A DNA stretch of 64,000 nucleotides from Strigamia acuminata (GCA_949358305.1 OX442314.1:2235087-2299086), one strand, 5' to 3'; counted from the first letter of the stretch, positions 41,409 to 53,060 are shown. Notes: a model not told the origin generated them from the letters alone. A program made the numbers and translations.

Positions 41409-42483
41409 ATGTCAACAAAATCGCCAAATGGCGTCCAGTTCGTGATTGCGGAAATTTTTAATTGTGTGGAAGACAAAAACGAAGTTTTACACAGAGCTGA
41501 AGTTTTATCGAAAACTTCTTTGTCGCGAGGAACAGAATTAGCAGGTATTTTGTTGTTTGTATTCAGTAGGAGGTTTAACATCCCAATTTCACTTCATGAG
41601 TGGGATGACTTTAAAATGGACGAAAAAGAATTTTCAAAATTGGAAGAAAAAAATCAAAGACTTTTTGACAACGTTAACAGTTGCAACACTTTCCAAAATC
41701 TACAAAGCAAGAACAAACCAAGAAGCGACAACGTCTTCTTCAAAAGGTAAGCAAATAGGTACATGTATAATTACTGCGTGTCGTTAAGGAAAGAAAATCA
41801 TGAAATTTTCAAGCGAATTTGATCACATTTTAAACCATGATTTCATAACCGAAGCTATGTTGTTCAAATACGTGAAAAGTAAAAGAAATATGAAGTTTGC
41901 AATGTCTGGAGAGGTCGGGCCACGGGAACAAATTTATACCGAGCCAAAGGGTATGAAAAAAAATTCCACGCCGTCACCTGCCACCGGGATATTCCCGGTA
42001 TCCCACTTGGCCAGTCCAGCATTGGGATTTTGTATTAGAAAGGCAATAGTGGAACCACCAAATCTGGCGAACAAATTAAAATTTTTTTTTATAATATTCA
42101 GTGGCCATATACAAAAGTGGGACAAGATTATCGGATTGAAGCTATTTGATGAAGGGTATATCCGTCCTCGGATATATTCCTTTTGGATCAATCACCCAAA
42201 ATTATCAATTTACCAACGAAAAAAAGTTCAGAGGGTCAAAATTGAAAAGAATTGAAAAAATTGCACGACCAAGTAAATTAAAGCAAATTAAAGTAATACT
42301 TATGTTTGTTATTAGATTGAGGATCAGCTTTAGTTTTTTTTCTTTTTTTTCTTCTTGTTTAGCACAAAGATGCCTTTAGTGGACACTATAAATGTAGACG
42401 AGGAAGTACTACTGTCTCATATATTTCATCTCGCAAGCAGAATTTTTTTAGAAAGAATGTTTTACCTTCTAAAATGGAAGTGA
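41409..42483 (+). CDS. Unrecognised two-exon gene, copy B (152 aa, intact)
   Basis: Exon 1, 41,409-41,746, begins MSTKSPNGVQFVIAEIF and ends DNVFFK with donor AAAAG|GTAAGC. Exon 2, 42,363-42,483, follows a long pyrimidine tract and TTTAG. It continues in frame as STKMPLVDTINVDEEVLLS and ends FYLLKWK then a stop. The total, 459 bp, is an exact multiple of three. The N-terminal 75 residues look globular (mixed helix), the next part is charged, and the end is hydrophobic-amphipathic. No family is recognised. A frameshifted paralogue sits at 33,904-34,985, and more distant relatives of exon 2 at 32,847 and about 55,545. Confidence 0.5.
41934..42191 (-). CDS. Conserved minus-strand frame in the duplication, copy B
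   Basis: 85 codons, counterpart of 34,426-34,692. It ends in FFIPFGSV against FFIPYGSV in copy A, a conservative change. It lies within the putative intron of the plus-strand gene. A related fragment (from CACAAAAGTGGAC) is at about 49.42 kb. Confidence 0.25.
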   Translation of the reverse strand: MIQKEYIRGRIYPSSNSFNPIILSHFCIWPLNIIKKNFNLFARFGGSTIAFLIQNPNAGLAKWDTGNIPVAGDGVEFFFIPFGSV

Positions 42484-44185
42484 AAGTAATTCCGCCAAGA
42501 GAGGCTTCGACCAGGGAAGGTTTCAAAGAAAAAGTCATTGACCACTCCTCGCTCATCCAGAGGATGCTGGGCATCAGCGTTTCCACGTGACAATTCGATG
42601 CGCCTTATTTTAGACGCTTTTTAAAAATAGTTTTATAGTGAATACAATTTGAAATGTTGAATTTTGATAAAAGAAAGGTAGGACCATCAGGCTTGCTCCC
42701 AATAAACACCGAAACACCATGTAGATAATTGTATCTAGTAATTGTCCTAGACAGTAAACAACCGGCAACATTTTAAACCTTTCGAAACATTTCAAAGAAT
42801 CGCTCACAATGTTGCAGGGCATAAAAGACTAATACAGATGGGCATAGAACTGATTTGGCAAGAAAAAGTAAAAATAAAGCACCATTCTTGAGAAGCAATA
42901 ATTGATTTGGTCCTAAAGTTATTTCCACATTCAAAGATTGAGGATAGAGAAAGTTTTTTGTGTAGTGCGTGTAGAATTTCAAAAGTTACTTCGTAGCTGT
43001 TTTGGTCACGAGAAAACTCCAGAGGCACTCTGACAAGTTTTACAAGACTGAACAAGGAAAAGGAGAAAACTTTAGCTAAGGAAACTCAGAAAACTTTTGA
43101 ATTTTGAAGTTTAAGCCAGGATTAAAAGGAGCAACACGACCCAGTTAGATTATTTAAAGATGCAGTAGAGTGGAAGTTGAATCAAAACAAACAGAAAACA
43201 AGCAGGTGTGATACAATTCTCTTCTATTCGTATTTTGTGTCTGTAGTGAAAAGCTGCTGAATTCAAAATGGCAAAATGATAAGAAATTAAATTCTTAATG
43301 CAAATCTCAAATGCTACAGTGCATCAGCACAATTCTGGATTGACAAACACGCATTGAATGCATCATGTTTGTCACTTTAAATCAAACGGGTGAATGCTAC
43401 AATCCTGTGTATCGGGAATGCAGACTTACAACACCAGAATAAATGAATTACACAGCTAAGTTACTAGCACTAAATGCTAACCCTAATGCAATTCCTACAC
43501 ATTCTGAGAAATATTAACGAAAATCGAACCGGCGACTCAAAATCTAATCTTGATCTAATTCTTTTTTCAGGCAAGCAGACAACCAAATAAACAAAAACAA
43601 ATGCCACTTTGGTGAAAAATAGAATAGAAACTCGCGATATCATATCAGCGAAAAAAGAGAGAAAGAGACATTAAATTCTATCAGAGACAAAATATTAACT
43701 AAAATCAAACCGTCAGATCAAAATGCAACCCTAATCCTTTGGTTTTGCATCATTATCGTCTCGAAAACGAGTGGAAACACCGAAAATCAACGATCGAACC
43801 GAAAAGCAAACGGCGAAATGGAATGAAGAACACAAACACGTGCCGTTGCTAAGCGAAGGGGAAGCATCTCTATTGGTTGCAATCAACGTCAACAAATTGC
43901 GTCATTCTCCTCTGTTAATAATAATTATTCCCACCAGAATGACTCTGCAACTCACAAGTTAGTGTCGGACAATTTTAAATCAATTTTTCAAACCAACAAA
44001 GAAAAATAAATAAAATTAAAAAATTAAAAATTAAAAAATTAAAATTCACCTCTTTTCATCTCTTTTGGCGAAATGTCACCTGTGGTCGACTCAGGCTCTC
44101 AAATCTCAAACTCTAGTGTACCTGTCGCGGTCAAGTCTGGTCGGACGGATAAAAAGAAATTGAAAGCGATACTGTAAAAGGAAAT

Positions 44186-44580
44186 TTTTTATCACCGGCT
44201 ATTCTACAAATATCCTTCGATATTTTTCAATTTTTTCCATTAAATTCCGTTAAAAATGCAGAAATAACGCGATTTTTAACGTGTAAAAGATAGAATAACC
44301 CACGTAAATGTGAATTTGAATTCTGAAACCATTTAGCAATCGAAAAGCTCACTTATTTGAAAACTCAACTTTTGTTTCAACTGTGCTAGCTTAGTAAGCA
44401 GATTTACACTTTAAAATTGTAAAATTTGTAAAAAATAGTTAAAATTTTCAAAGTTTTGTAAAAAATAATTAAAATTTTCAAAGATTTTTAAAAAATAGTT
44501 AAAATTTTCAAACATGTTTAAAACAAATAGTTACAATTTTCTAATAGTTCAAACATGAGCACAGAATAAAGTTTCAATGC
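44186..44580. repeat. AT-rich tract with 35-40-bp tandem units
   Basis: At 44,413-44,540 about four diverged units of roughly 37 bp carry AAAAAATAGTTAAAATTTTC. The preceding 220 bp have no features. Confidence 0.6.
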
Positions 44581-45000
44581 GCTTAATTTCTTAATTCTGC
44601 ATTCAAAATGTAAAAAGGTTTAATTTGGTTCCTCAAGTGCCTCCGTTGGGAACGCCCTGTGCTTGGAATGGAAGCCCTGAGTTGACACCAAATGGACATC
44701 AAGTTAACAAAATGTTGATTTGATTTGATTTTGTTTTTACTTTTGGTTAACTGATTAACTGGATTGGGTCCATACAAATCTAGAGTGCCAGCGTGAGAAG
44801 GGATTTCCAATCTCAACAGAAAGCACTTGAAGAACCTTAAAAGAGAAAAAAATAATTTAGCATTTAGATTGCACCTTTTTAAAACAAATATTTCCTCAAA
44901 ATTCACATACATTAATTAAATGTTGTTTACCTTGCAAGGATGGGATCAAATTGCGCCAAGTGGCTCGGCGGGGACCTTCATCCTTCATCCTTGTTAAGAT
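44581..45000 (-). CDS. Possible two-exon minus-strand frame (hypothetical)
   Basis: A minus-strand frame ending near 44,935 at CTTGCAAG|GTAAAC (reading SHLAQFDPILA) can be joined in phase to a frame that follows TCTCTTTTAAG at about 44,838 (RFFKCFLLRLEIPSHAGTL, DLYGPNPVNQL). The splice sites are good, but I recognise no domain and find no start codon. It lies just below the MLH3-like exon on the same strand and could be an unrelated insertion in an intron. Confidence 0.2.
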
Positions 45001-45159
45001 GTCATTCGGAATTGGGTGCTAGTTTGGTTTGTAGCTTTATTCGAGACCATTACCCACAGTCATAGGTGAAATCCATCCGTGTTTGATGTTCAATTTGACA
45101 GAAATAGTCATTACAAACAAGCGCCATTTGCCACAAGCTGACTGGTAGGATTGACTGAC

Positions 45160-45288
45160 CGCGATGCAAGTGGCACCCGCATCCAAAGCATTCACCACCA
45201 GCTCTTCCACGCACTGACGAGGACAAGTTATGGCGATTCCTGACTGCAAACGAGACCGTACTTCCACCGGTAAAAAATGCACGCTCAT
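45160..45288 (-). CDS. MLH3-like MutL homologue, first coding exon
   Basis: The minus-strand ATG at 45,288 opens LPVEVRSRLQSGIAITCPRQ and CVEELVVNALDAGATCIA, ending at a donor GCG|GTCAGT. This matches the start of MLH3 (compare 'LSVEVQAKLRSGLAI..QCVEELALNSIDA'). It includes the GHKL ATPase motif I residues E and N..DA (E-E-L-x-x-N-A-x-D-A). MLH3 pairs with MLH1 as a mismatch-repair and crossover endonuclease in the nucleus. The next exons (motif DNGxG) are not seen within several kb downstream on this strand. It is therefore an orphan exon, a gene with long introns, or a fragment. Confidence 0.65.
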
Positions 45289-45542
45289 TTCACAACGAGT
45301 AGTGGAAATATCTCACGATGTTCCTCGATTGTGTACTTCAACCGACCGCCATTTGTAAACATGGCGCGGCAGTCCCGCAGTTAATAAAACTTTCGTAATA
45401 ATTTTATAAAATTTTATAAAATAAATATTTAATGAATAAGTAAATAAAATTAATTATTTTTTTTTATTCGAAAAGAAACATTTTTTTATTTTTATTTTCC
45501 CATCGGTTTTAATCCGAACTATTTGTTTTTAATTCATTCATT

Positions 45543-45801
45543 TCAAGTTGTACGCTTTGTCAGACCGAATCCAACGAATCGGTCAGCTTCGCCGCACGAC
45601 AGTGACAACGTCTGGTCGAAATCGTTGTCCATCTTGCCGCCGTAGATGCACTGGCTGAGCAGCGTCCCAGGAGATCTTGGCGCGCAGCAGATTGACGGAC
45701 ACCTTCGGGTGGATCTCTGTCATGAGGAAAAGGCGGAAGTTGAGGTGCGGTTGCAAACTGTGCAGCCAGAACGGCGCCAAATGCACGTTTTTGAGCATCA
45801 C
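45543..45801 (-). pseudogene. Cytoplasmic dynein heavy chain fragment (frameshifted, with deletion)
   Basis: The minus strand reads [39 protein letters not shown] and then, after a frame change, [20 protein letters not shown]. These match the C-terminal AAA6 region of cytoplasmic dynein heavy chain ('NVHLAPxWL..[27 protein letters not shown]' and 'SIYGGRVDNEFDQ'). About 80-90 residues normally between the two blocks are missing, and the frame shifts. No introns are seen inside. It is a dead gene fragment lying about 250 bp upstream of the MLH3-like ATG. Confidence 0.7.
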
Positions 45802-46578
45802 CCATTCAATCCAAATAAAAAATCAATAAATGCTACAAATCATTAACTATTGATAAATTATTCAAATATCACACACTGTAGCTACATTTTCATATGTTTG
45901 CATTGCATATGTCCAAATTTTCATTGTTTGAGTCTTACACCATTGGAGCAAGTGAAAACTGCTCCAATGCGATTGAATTTTGCTGTTGGATTCACTGTTA
46001 GATTCACTGTTAGATTCACTGTTATTGTGCAAGTATATTTGAAGTTGAGGTTATACAGAGTGGAAGAAAAGTCTGACCCGCTCAAATATTTTCTGAGCAA
46101 TTGCATCTAGGCCAACTTTGATGAAGCGATCGTATAGGAAGTTGGGTGAGAGCAATCCAATAATGTCATCAAATTTAGGTCATTCACTTGCTAACTTCTA
46201 AACCAATCAGGTTAGAGAAAAATTTTCAATTACAAAGTTGTAGAGCACCATCAAATTAGTACTATCCAACTTACCTTAGTCACCTAAAGTTAAACGTTAT
46301 CGTTTTAAAATGAAAACAAATCAGCTGAAATAAAGCCAGCCATTGTGGCAAAAATTAAATTTCTATTGCAAAAGTACTGAATTTCTTCAATAAATGTATT
46401 CAAATTTGCATTATTATGCAAGTAAACAAGAAAAACACCTTTTTTAATGTCTAAATTATTTTATTTTCATAGGAAGAAAAAATTTCAATTTGCTGACACC
46501 ACATCAGAGTCAGGGAACTCGCATGTCGATATGTAATCAAGACAAATCCACGCCCACTGATCGCAAAAAATACCACAA
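45802..46578. other. Intergenic
   Basis: A short tandem triplet of GGATTCACTGTTA-type units lies at about 45,990-46,025, near an inverted pair (TTGGAGCAAGTGAAAA and ACTGCTCCAA). Otherwise it is featureless AT-rich DNA. Confidence 0.4.
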
Positions 46579-46582
46579 ATAT

Positions 46583-47875
46583 TGTTACGTGGCCAGACTG
46601 ACTACTGTTTGACCACGTAAATACTTTAATGTTAAACTGGGGGTTTGTAATTGCATTGGTTTAAACTAGCATTTAAACTGTGTTGCTAATAAGACAGAAT
46701 GAAGAGGACTCATTGGTTTATTATTAAAATATAACAGTATCATAAATACAATCTGAAAAGCAAATAATAATTAACTTAAGACTAACTTAAATCTAAACCT
46801 TAAAAATATCTTAAGACTAAATAAGCATGAATAACTATTGGGATTGTAAAACCTTGAGATGCCACTGCAATAACTGCCTGACAACCTCTATGTCTAGGCC
46901 TGTGCGAATTTGCGATTAATCGCATTGCGATTTTTTTTTTGGCGAATATCGCAACTAGTTAAGTTGCTAGCTGTTGTTTGCGATATATCGCATATCGCGA
47001 TATAATCGCAATAATCGCAAATAATCGCACATAATCTCAATAATCGCAATATCGCAACAACACAACGTTCAACAATTGAATTAAATTTGTCAATTAATTT
47101 TTATTTAGTTTTGGTTTGTTTTAGCATGGTTAATTCAGGGATGGACTAATCGCCAGCTGTCTGCTGTCACCTGTCGAATGTCGCGGCCATCAGCCGTCGA
47201 CATTCGACCGTCAGCTGTCGAATGTCGCGTCCGTCGGACGTCGACTGTCACAGCCGTCGAATGTCGACCGTCAGCCGCAGCGGTTGACATTTGACAGGTG
47301 ACGGTGGACTTACGACTGTCGTGTCGACTGATGGCCGCGACATTTGACAGGTCCATCCCCGAATTATCCATGCTAAAACAAAACAAAAATAAATACAAAT
47401 AAATTGACAAATTTAATTCAATTGTTGAAACCCGCCAAATGCGCGTAATACGCTGGCGCTTCAATCGCGTACAACGAACGTTGTGTTGTTGCAATTATTG
47501 CGATTATTGCGATTATTGCGATTATTGCGATTATTGCGATTATTGCGATTATTGCGATAATTGCGATTAGTGCGATTATTGCGATTAAATCGCGATATAT
47601 CGCGAATGCGATATATCGCGATTTAATCGCAACAATCCAATATCGCAATCGCATTTGCAACAATCCAATATCGCACAGGCCTATCTATGTCCATTTGGCT
47701 CTTGTCAAACGTTAAATAGACCTCGATCGTTCTATTATTCAGTAACAGGTAAAGTCATTACATCATCCGCTTAAGGCGGACTCTAGTGAGAGTTTTAGGG
47801 GTTATTCTCTAATGATTAAATACGGAAGCGAGGTGGCGACAGCTGATTCACAGCGTGCTCGCCCACCGCGTAACA
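46583..47875. mobile_element. Solo LTR (about 496 bp without its insertion), TSD ATAT
   Basis: Starts TGTTACGTGGCCAG and ends CACCGCGTAACA (TGTTACG..CGTAACA inverted ends), flanked by ATAT at 46,579-46,582 and 47,876-47,879. A hAT-type MITE with its 8-bp duplication occupies 46,895-47,691. No internal coding region remains, so it is a solo LTR, older than the MITE. Confidence 0.75.
46895..47683. mobile_element. hAT-type MITE, 789 bp, TSD TCTATGTC
   Basis: The ends TAGGCCTGTGCGA and TCGCACAGGCCTA are inverted repeats, flanked by a perfect 8-bp duplication TCTATGTC (46,887-46,894 and 47,684-47,691), the hAT signature. Subterminal regions on both sides are packed with GCGATTA/TAATCGC motifs, including about eight tandem ATTATTGCG units at 47,495-47,560. 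Further in, a second inverted repeat (AACAATTGAATTAAATTTGT) flanks a GC-richer core of TGTCGA/CGTCAGC repeats. There is no transposase, so it is non-autonomous. Confidence 0.85.
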
Positions 47876-47883
47876 ATATGATA

Positions 47884-48105
47884 AAACCAAGAAAAGAATA
47901 ATTTTGAATGAAACAAGAAAAGATTGTTGGTTTTCGAACCTTACAACAAAATAAAGAAGTGAGAGAGATTTTTTTTTAATGAAAAAATTTCAATATCAAT
48001 TACTTTTAGTTTAGTGATGTGTCACCGGAGGCATTACAGGCAGAAAGGAAACGTTTGGAAAACAAAATGCATCGTGCACCTGAAGGTCGAAAAAAATTAA
48101 ACAGA
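47884..48105. other. Spacer between the solo LTR and a Gypsy relic
   Basis: No features recognised. Confidence 0.3.
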
Positions 48106-48107
48106 AA

Positions 48108-48540
48108 ATGACTGGTTTCGCAAGATACATAGTCGAGAAGAAACTTTATAATTGTACATGTACTAGTACATACGCAACTGAGTTCCAAGTGGATACTGGC
48201 TCAGAATTTACCATCATGGGAGTGGATAAATTGCAGGTTTTGCAAGCACACTCTAACAAACCCGTGTTGCTTAAACCATCTAAGATTAATTTATTCTCAT
48301 ATCCTCATACATTCATTAAAATTATTGGGATAATTATAATAATGATGGCTAGTCCTATAATCATAACAGCAGACCCTGGTCCAGCCATTTAGGGGAGAGA
48401 TGCTATTTCTCATTTAAAGCTTTTTCCACAACACTACAGTGTCACAAATGCAGATCAATGTGCAAGGGAATTGGCTATGGTCCACCAACTAACCAGAGAA
48501 TTAACATCTAATAGTTCTTCTGTGGCAACTAAAATTACTA
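48108..48540 (+). pseudogene. Gypsy protease relic
   Basis: The frame shows FQVDTGSEFTIMGVDKLQVL with the DTG active-site triad of a retropepsin and, after a stop, GRDAISHLKLFPQHYSV in the position of the ILGRD flap-end motif. No RT follows. It is a decayed protease segment of a Gypsy family different from the intact element. Confidence 0.65.
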
Positions 48541-48894
48541 ATAACCCAACACAAGGTCGTGTCTACAAGAAATTCATTTTTTCGTTTGGATACATTTTAT
48601 TTCGGATTATGTTTGGTAACTATCGTCGAGACGAGAAGGAAATCTACCAAGATTTCTAAGATTTCCAGGATTTTGTAAGATTTCAAGGATTTTGAAATCC
48701 AAAATTCTTGCCTGTTCGAGATTTCCAGCAAGCTACCCCCTCGAAATTTGCAGTGTAGCAACAGCCGGTCGCGATGTAAATTTTTAAATAACCCCGCCGC
48801 CATCCATTAATTTAATCATTTATCATTAATTTTTAGAGTTCTGTCGATCTGCGGCTCCCACTCGGCGATAGGAAATCTTCAGTGTAGCTTCCCA
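48541..48894. other. Spacer
   Basis: Contains four direct or near-direct copies of an AAGATTTC/CAGGATTTTG motif at 48,645-48,735. No gene. Confidence 0.3.
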
Positions 48895-50361
48895 ATGGCA
48901 AACCACGTTCCTACAGCGCCTGAACGAAAATTTATGAAGGAATTCATTTCTCGACTACCGCCCGACGGTAAACGAGCTTTAGTATTCGCCGTGACGAAGA
49001 AGAAAGTTAAAACCTGCCAAAGTATGAATTTAATAGATTGTAGTTACAGAAGCATGTACAGTCTAAATAGTCATTCATTAAAAGGATTCCAATAAGAGAC
49101 AGATAAAGGATAATCAATTGCGTTGTAAATAAATTTTTAGATTTTTGAAGGAGCTCATTATGAAAAAGATTATTTAGGCTGAACAGTGTAATCAAGCAAA
49201 ATAAGAGAAGGGTGTCATCATTCATTCACTTAGTATTTGCCAGTGTTAGCAAAAAAGAACAGCAACCACATTCATAGAAGGACAATGGATTTTTCACATT
49301 TGTTTTTTTTGTTATTTTTTACCAAATTGACATTGGTCATTCTCAAGTGCTATACTTCATTACGTGAGGAAAAAAAATATCTTTTGTCAGGCTGGTAGAC
49401 CTTACTATCATTCATACACAAAAGTGGACAAGATTCTCGGGTTGAAGCTATTTGATGAAGAGGTTTTTCGACAGGAGTAGAAGACCTCCGGTCTCGGATA
49501 CCGTATATATTCCTTTTGGGTCAATCACCAAAATCAACAATGTTATCAACAAAAAAAAGCGATAAAGTTTGAATCAAGTTCAGAGGGTCAAAATTGAAAA
49601 GAGTACACTAAAATGGCAAAAAGCAGAAATTGCACCACCAAGTAAATTAAAGTAATATTTATATATTTATATATATGTTTGTAGATTGAGGGTCATTGAG
49701 AGAATTACTTCCTGCTATTACAAAAAAAAAACAAGTGAAAAGTTCCCGCAGTATAAAAATGTAACCAAATATATATGTGTATGTCATTCATTACTTTTTT
49801 TTGTTTTTTGGACGCAGTTATCCTAATAAATGAATCGTGTCGAAACTTTTTCTGCTGTACTGCATAGACAGTGCATTTCTAATAAAATTTTACAAGATTA
49901 TTTAAGACAAAGTTGAGAAAATTTGTGAACGTTTAACGTTTAATAATTATTTAATTTCTTAATTCACACAGGCACGATCCTGGCAATTGTTACAAAACTC
50001 CGAAAAAGAAATATTTTCGGTTTAAATCCAGCCATGTTCGAACGACTAATCAAGTACATCGTCTGCGTTCACGATCATACTTGTATATTCCTATGCCCCC
50101 TCCTATCAACATCAACCTTAACGGATGAGATTTTGTATAATCTTTTTCTAGGAGTTATGAAAAAAATGTTTTTTAGGACCGTTATCCAAAGAAATTATCA
50201 AGAATTATCAGGAACACGTTGGTGTTTACCTAAACAACAGATTTCGAAATGTGACTAGTTTTGCATTAAAAACCATAATGATTAAACATGGACATCATTT
50301 AACGCCAGCCGTGAAAGCGCTAAATGCGATCTTGAACGGTGAATCAATCAAACGCAAGTAA
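48895..50361 (+). CDS. Unrecognised small multi-exon gene (MANHVP-type)
   Basis: Exon 1 is 48,895-49,021 (MANHVPTAPERKFMKEFISR, LPPDGKRALVF; donor AAA|GTATGA). A second exon starts at 49,972 after TTCACACAG and reads STILAIVTKLRKRNIFGLN and onward. A third open stretch, from about 50,178 after TTTTTTAG to the TAA at 50,361, reads PLSKEIIKNYQEHVGVYLNN...HLTPAVKALNAILNGES. Exons 1 and 2 keep frame; the 2-3 junction is not settled. Exon 1 is paralogous to the one at 53,700 (shared F-I-S-x-L-P-P-D). The intron holds a diverged piece of the segmental duplication (about 49.4-49.6 kb). Function unknown. Confidence 0.4.
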
Positions 50362-50915
50362 TAAATAACAAACTTTATCGATTAATTGCTCAATTGCAGA
50401 TCCGTATATAAAACCGTTGATCAAACGAGGCAGACAATCTGAGAAAAACAATCAGCCAAAAACACCCAGTCTGACATGTTTCTCTACTTGCACTGGCACA
50501 TCACTTGAGTTTTAAAATTTTCATTTTGGAATGATAATTAAATGGCAAATAGAGAAAATTCTAAATTCTATTTAGTTTTTATTTGTCTTCATTTTCATTA
50601 TTATATATCGGATAAAGTTTTTTGATGGATATGTTTTTGAGTAAAACAAAATTCTCATATTTATTCATCTGAAGTGCACAGTCGAGTAACGGGAAAACTA
50701 AAACGCTCCCACCAGAAGCTTAGAAAGAGAAATAGACTCAGTGCTGTTTAAAAATATATATTATCAATTTGTTAAATTCAAAATATATAATTTAGTACAT
50801 CAAATCTGACAGCAATTTTACCAACACACAGGGCACGGATTTTAAACCTGGTTTTTGAATAGGGGATAGAGCTAAGACAATAAAAGATGGATTCAAACTA
50901 AAGTGTAGACATTGG
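50362..50915. other. Spacer
   Basis: AT-rich, no supported gene. Confidence 0.3.
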
Positions 50916-50919
50916 CAAA

Positions 50920-51125
50920 ATACAGATTGGATTAGAAGCCAGATAGAATAGAGAAAGCTCAGCATGACAGTGGTACGTTTCATTGTGTGCGACTTTATCC
51001 ACATTCCTTTTTCTTTGTCGGGTCGTGATAAAATCAACAAGTAATAGAACGTCCCACTAGAATTCGGCCTCATAGCCACAATATTCGCAGAAGTGAGAGA
51101 CTAAACAAAATTACACAGAGCAGGA
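50920..51125 (+). repeat. Dispersed duplicate, copy 2
   Basis: Nearly identical to 32,320-32,545, in the same orientation. The frame on its minus strand is not conserved in copy 1. Confidence 0.85.
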
Positions 51126-52655
51126 AGAAAGATCAATCAATCAGGAAAAAAAGGTTAGTTAGATAAATAAAGAAAAAGAATTATTAATCACGAAGCAAGC
51201 CTTATGTTCAAGGAGAAGCCAGCAATTCTACATCGGTAGGTCCTGGCGTTATAGCAGACACATTTCAATTTGTTAACAGTTGGTCTGATCGATCAGACAT
51301 TAAAATTGCATAGCAATTAGTAAATGCTACACCCATCTAGTAAATGGAATGCAGGCCTACAATACCAACTCTATTATGACCAGAGCTCTCTTTTTGCTTG
51401 AACCAGGGGTGACCACGAGGAGGTAGAGAGTTGGATTTTACACCCCCCATACTCAAATAATATAATATGTAACCAAAACTTAAAAAATTCAAAAGAAACA
51501 TAATTATCTCAGAATTAAATCAGAAAAACAAAAAACACCACTGGATAGAGTAGAAAAAACTACACAAACTACAAAACAACAAAGAAACTAAGAGCTAAAT
51601 TGGACAAAAAATCAGACGGAAAAGAAGAATTTGAAGCAACGAAATGCAACTTTGGAATGATAAATACGAAATTAGATGCGGAATTACGACGAAATTAGAC
51701 AAAAACGATGCAAAACCGGAAGAAATCGATTTGGATTTAGATAAAATCAACTCAACATCGCACGAAAATAATGAAAAAGCTGGACGACGACAGAGAAAGA
51801 GGCGAACATTTCGCAGAGAGAACAGAGTAGAGATATTGTAGAGATTCGAAATCTCTGCATTCTGTTCCATTAGGCCTAGGATTTTCAGCACTAAAATTTG
51901 CGAGAAATGGATAGATAATACGAGAATTGAACCTTACATGAATGCCACGATGGATGGAATACGAACATTCGTCCATTCGTCCGTATTTAGAAATTTAAAT
52001 CCTTCAAAATGGAGTTTGAGGAAGGAACAAGTAAAAAACGAGTAAAGAAAGAGATGAACCAAAGTGAACAATGGCCGACAACACTACGAGACACGAGACC
52101 TCATTGACTGACTAATTGTTTTTTGATAACTCAATAAACAAATGTACAAACAAACAAAATAAATCGCAATTTGTTTTAAAAACACACACACACAAATACA
52201 TTATTCAAATAAATATTTTCCAATGGAAAACTTCAATTATTTTGGATATTTTAAGTGGGAGAAGTAAGAGGCAATTTATATGCGGTTAGCGTCATTTCAA
52301 TCAACTTTCCAACGACATTATCGTTTTATTCCAGCTGGCCTTCAACTTTCCTGCACTAAAGAAATGCGCACGACATTGCACCAACAAATCGTGGTCAACA
52401 ACACCAGAGTCCGATGAGAAGGAATTTCTTCTTTCATTTATTTAGTTAATTCATTTTTTCTCTGGATGAACTAAACGTCAGGTGTCAGTTGTCCGTAGTC
52501 GAATGACTTTTTGCGTGTGAAAATTGACTTTTTCGTCTAAAAATTAACTTTTTGCGAGTAAAAATTGTCTTTTTGCATTTTGTATGTTTAAAAATAAATA
52601 TATTTTTGGATTAAAAATTTCCCACTGTCTCAAAAACTCATTTTGACACTTAATT
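51126..52655. other. Intergenic with one basic ORF
   Basis: A 65-codon plus-strand frame at 51,644-51,841 is Lys/Arg/Glu-rich (KAGRRQRKRRTFRRENR) and resembles in character, but not clearly in sequence, the small basic genes of this region. No splice partner was found. A short CA microsatellite lies near 52,182. Confidence 0.3.
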
Positions 52656-52659
52656 TTAT

Positions 52660-53060
52660 AATTCAGTCTAAACTGAAGCCTCTCCTTATGGTGTGGGCGC
52701 TGTACTGGCACATATTGATCAGCTTTGCCGCAAACTGCCACGATCATTGAGTGCAGCTGAAAGGAACTACCCTCACATTGACAAGGAGGCTTTGGCAGTC
52801 ATTTTTGGAGTTAAATAAATTCTATATTTACATGCTGTGTAGGTATTTTGAGATCTATACAAATCACAAGCCGCTTTTTGGCATTTTGGGCTTGGACAAG
52901 CCAATTCCATTAGTTATTAGCCCTCGGATGTTGAGATGGGCACTGACTTTGTCCGTCCATGACTACCAGTTGAAGTATCGAAAGAGTGAAGAAAATACGA
53001 ATGCAGACGTGCTTCGCCGTTTCCCGGTGGTCACTGCTCCGCATTTTTTATTTATTTAAT
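52660..53060 (+). pseudogene. Gypsy RNase H relic
   Basis: Reads TEASPYGVGAVLAHID, SLSAAERNYPHIDKEALAVI, FGVK-stop, then, after stops and a frame change, YTNHKPLFGILGLDKPI, RMLRWALTLSVHDYQLKYRK and ENTNADVLRRFPV. These are the RNase H motifs of Gypsy Pol in order (compare 'SDASPYGVGAVLSH', 'TDHKPL', 'NANADALSR'). The catalytic first Asp is replaced (TEAS) and several stops are present. It is a relic without RT or integrase. Confidence 0.8.

Larger units (their letters stand above)
41250..44185 (+). repeat. Segmental duplication, copy B (about 2.9 kb)
   Basis: Direct repeat of 33,742-36,620 at a distance of about 7.5 kb. It carries the intact version of the two-exon gene. A small frame at its end (MSPVVDSGSQISNSS...) is longer than in copy A. 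Confidence 0.9.

Noticed and set aside
47135-47494. Thr/Asp/Arg-rich 119-codon frame in the hAT MITE
   Set aside because: Encoded by the TGTCGA/CGTCAGC repeats of the element core; not a transposase.
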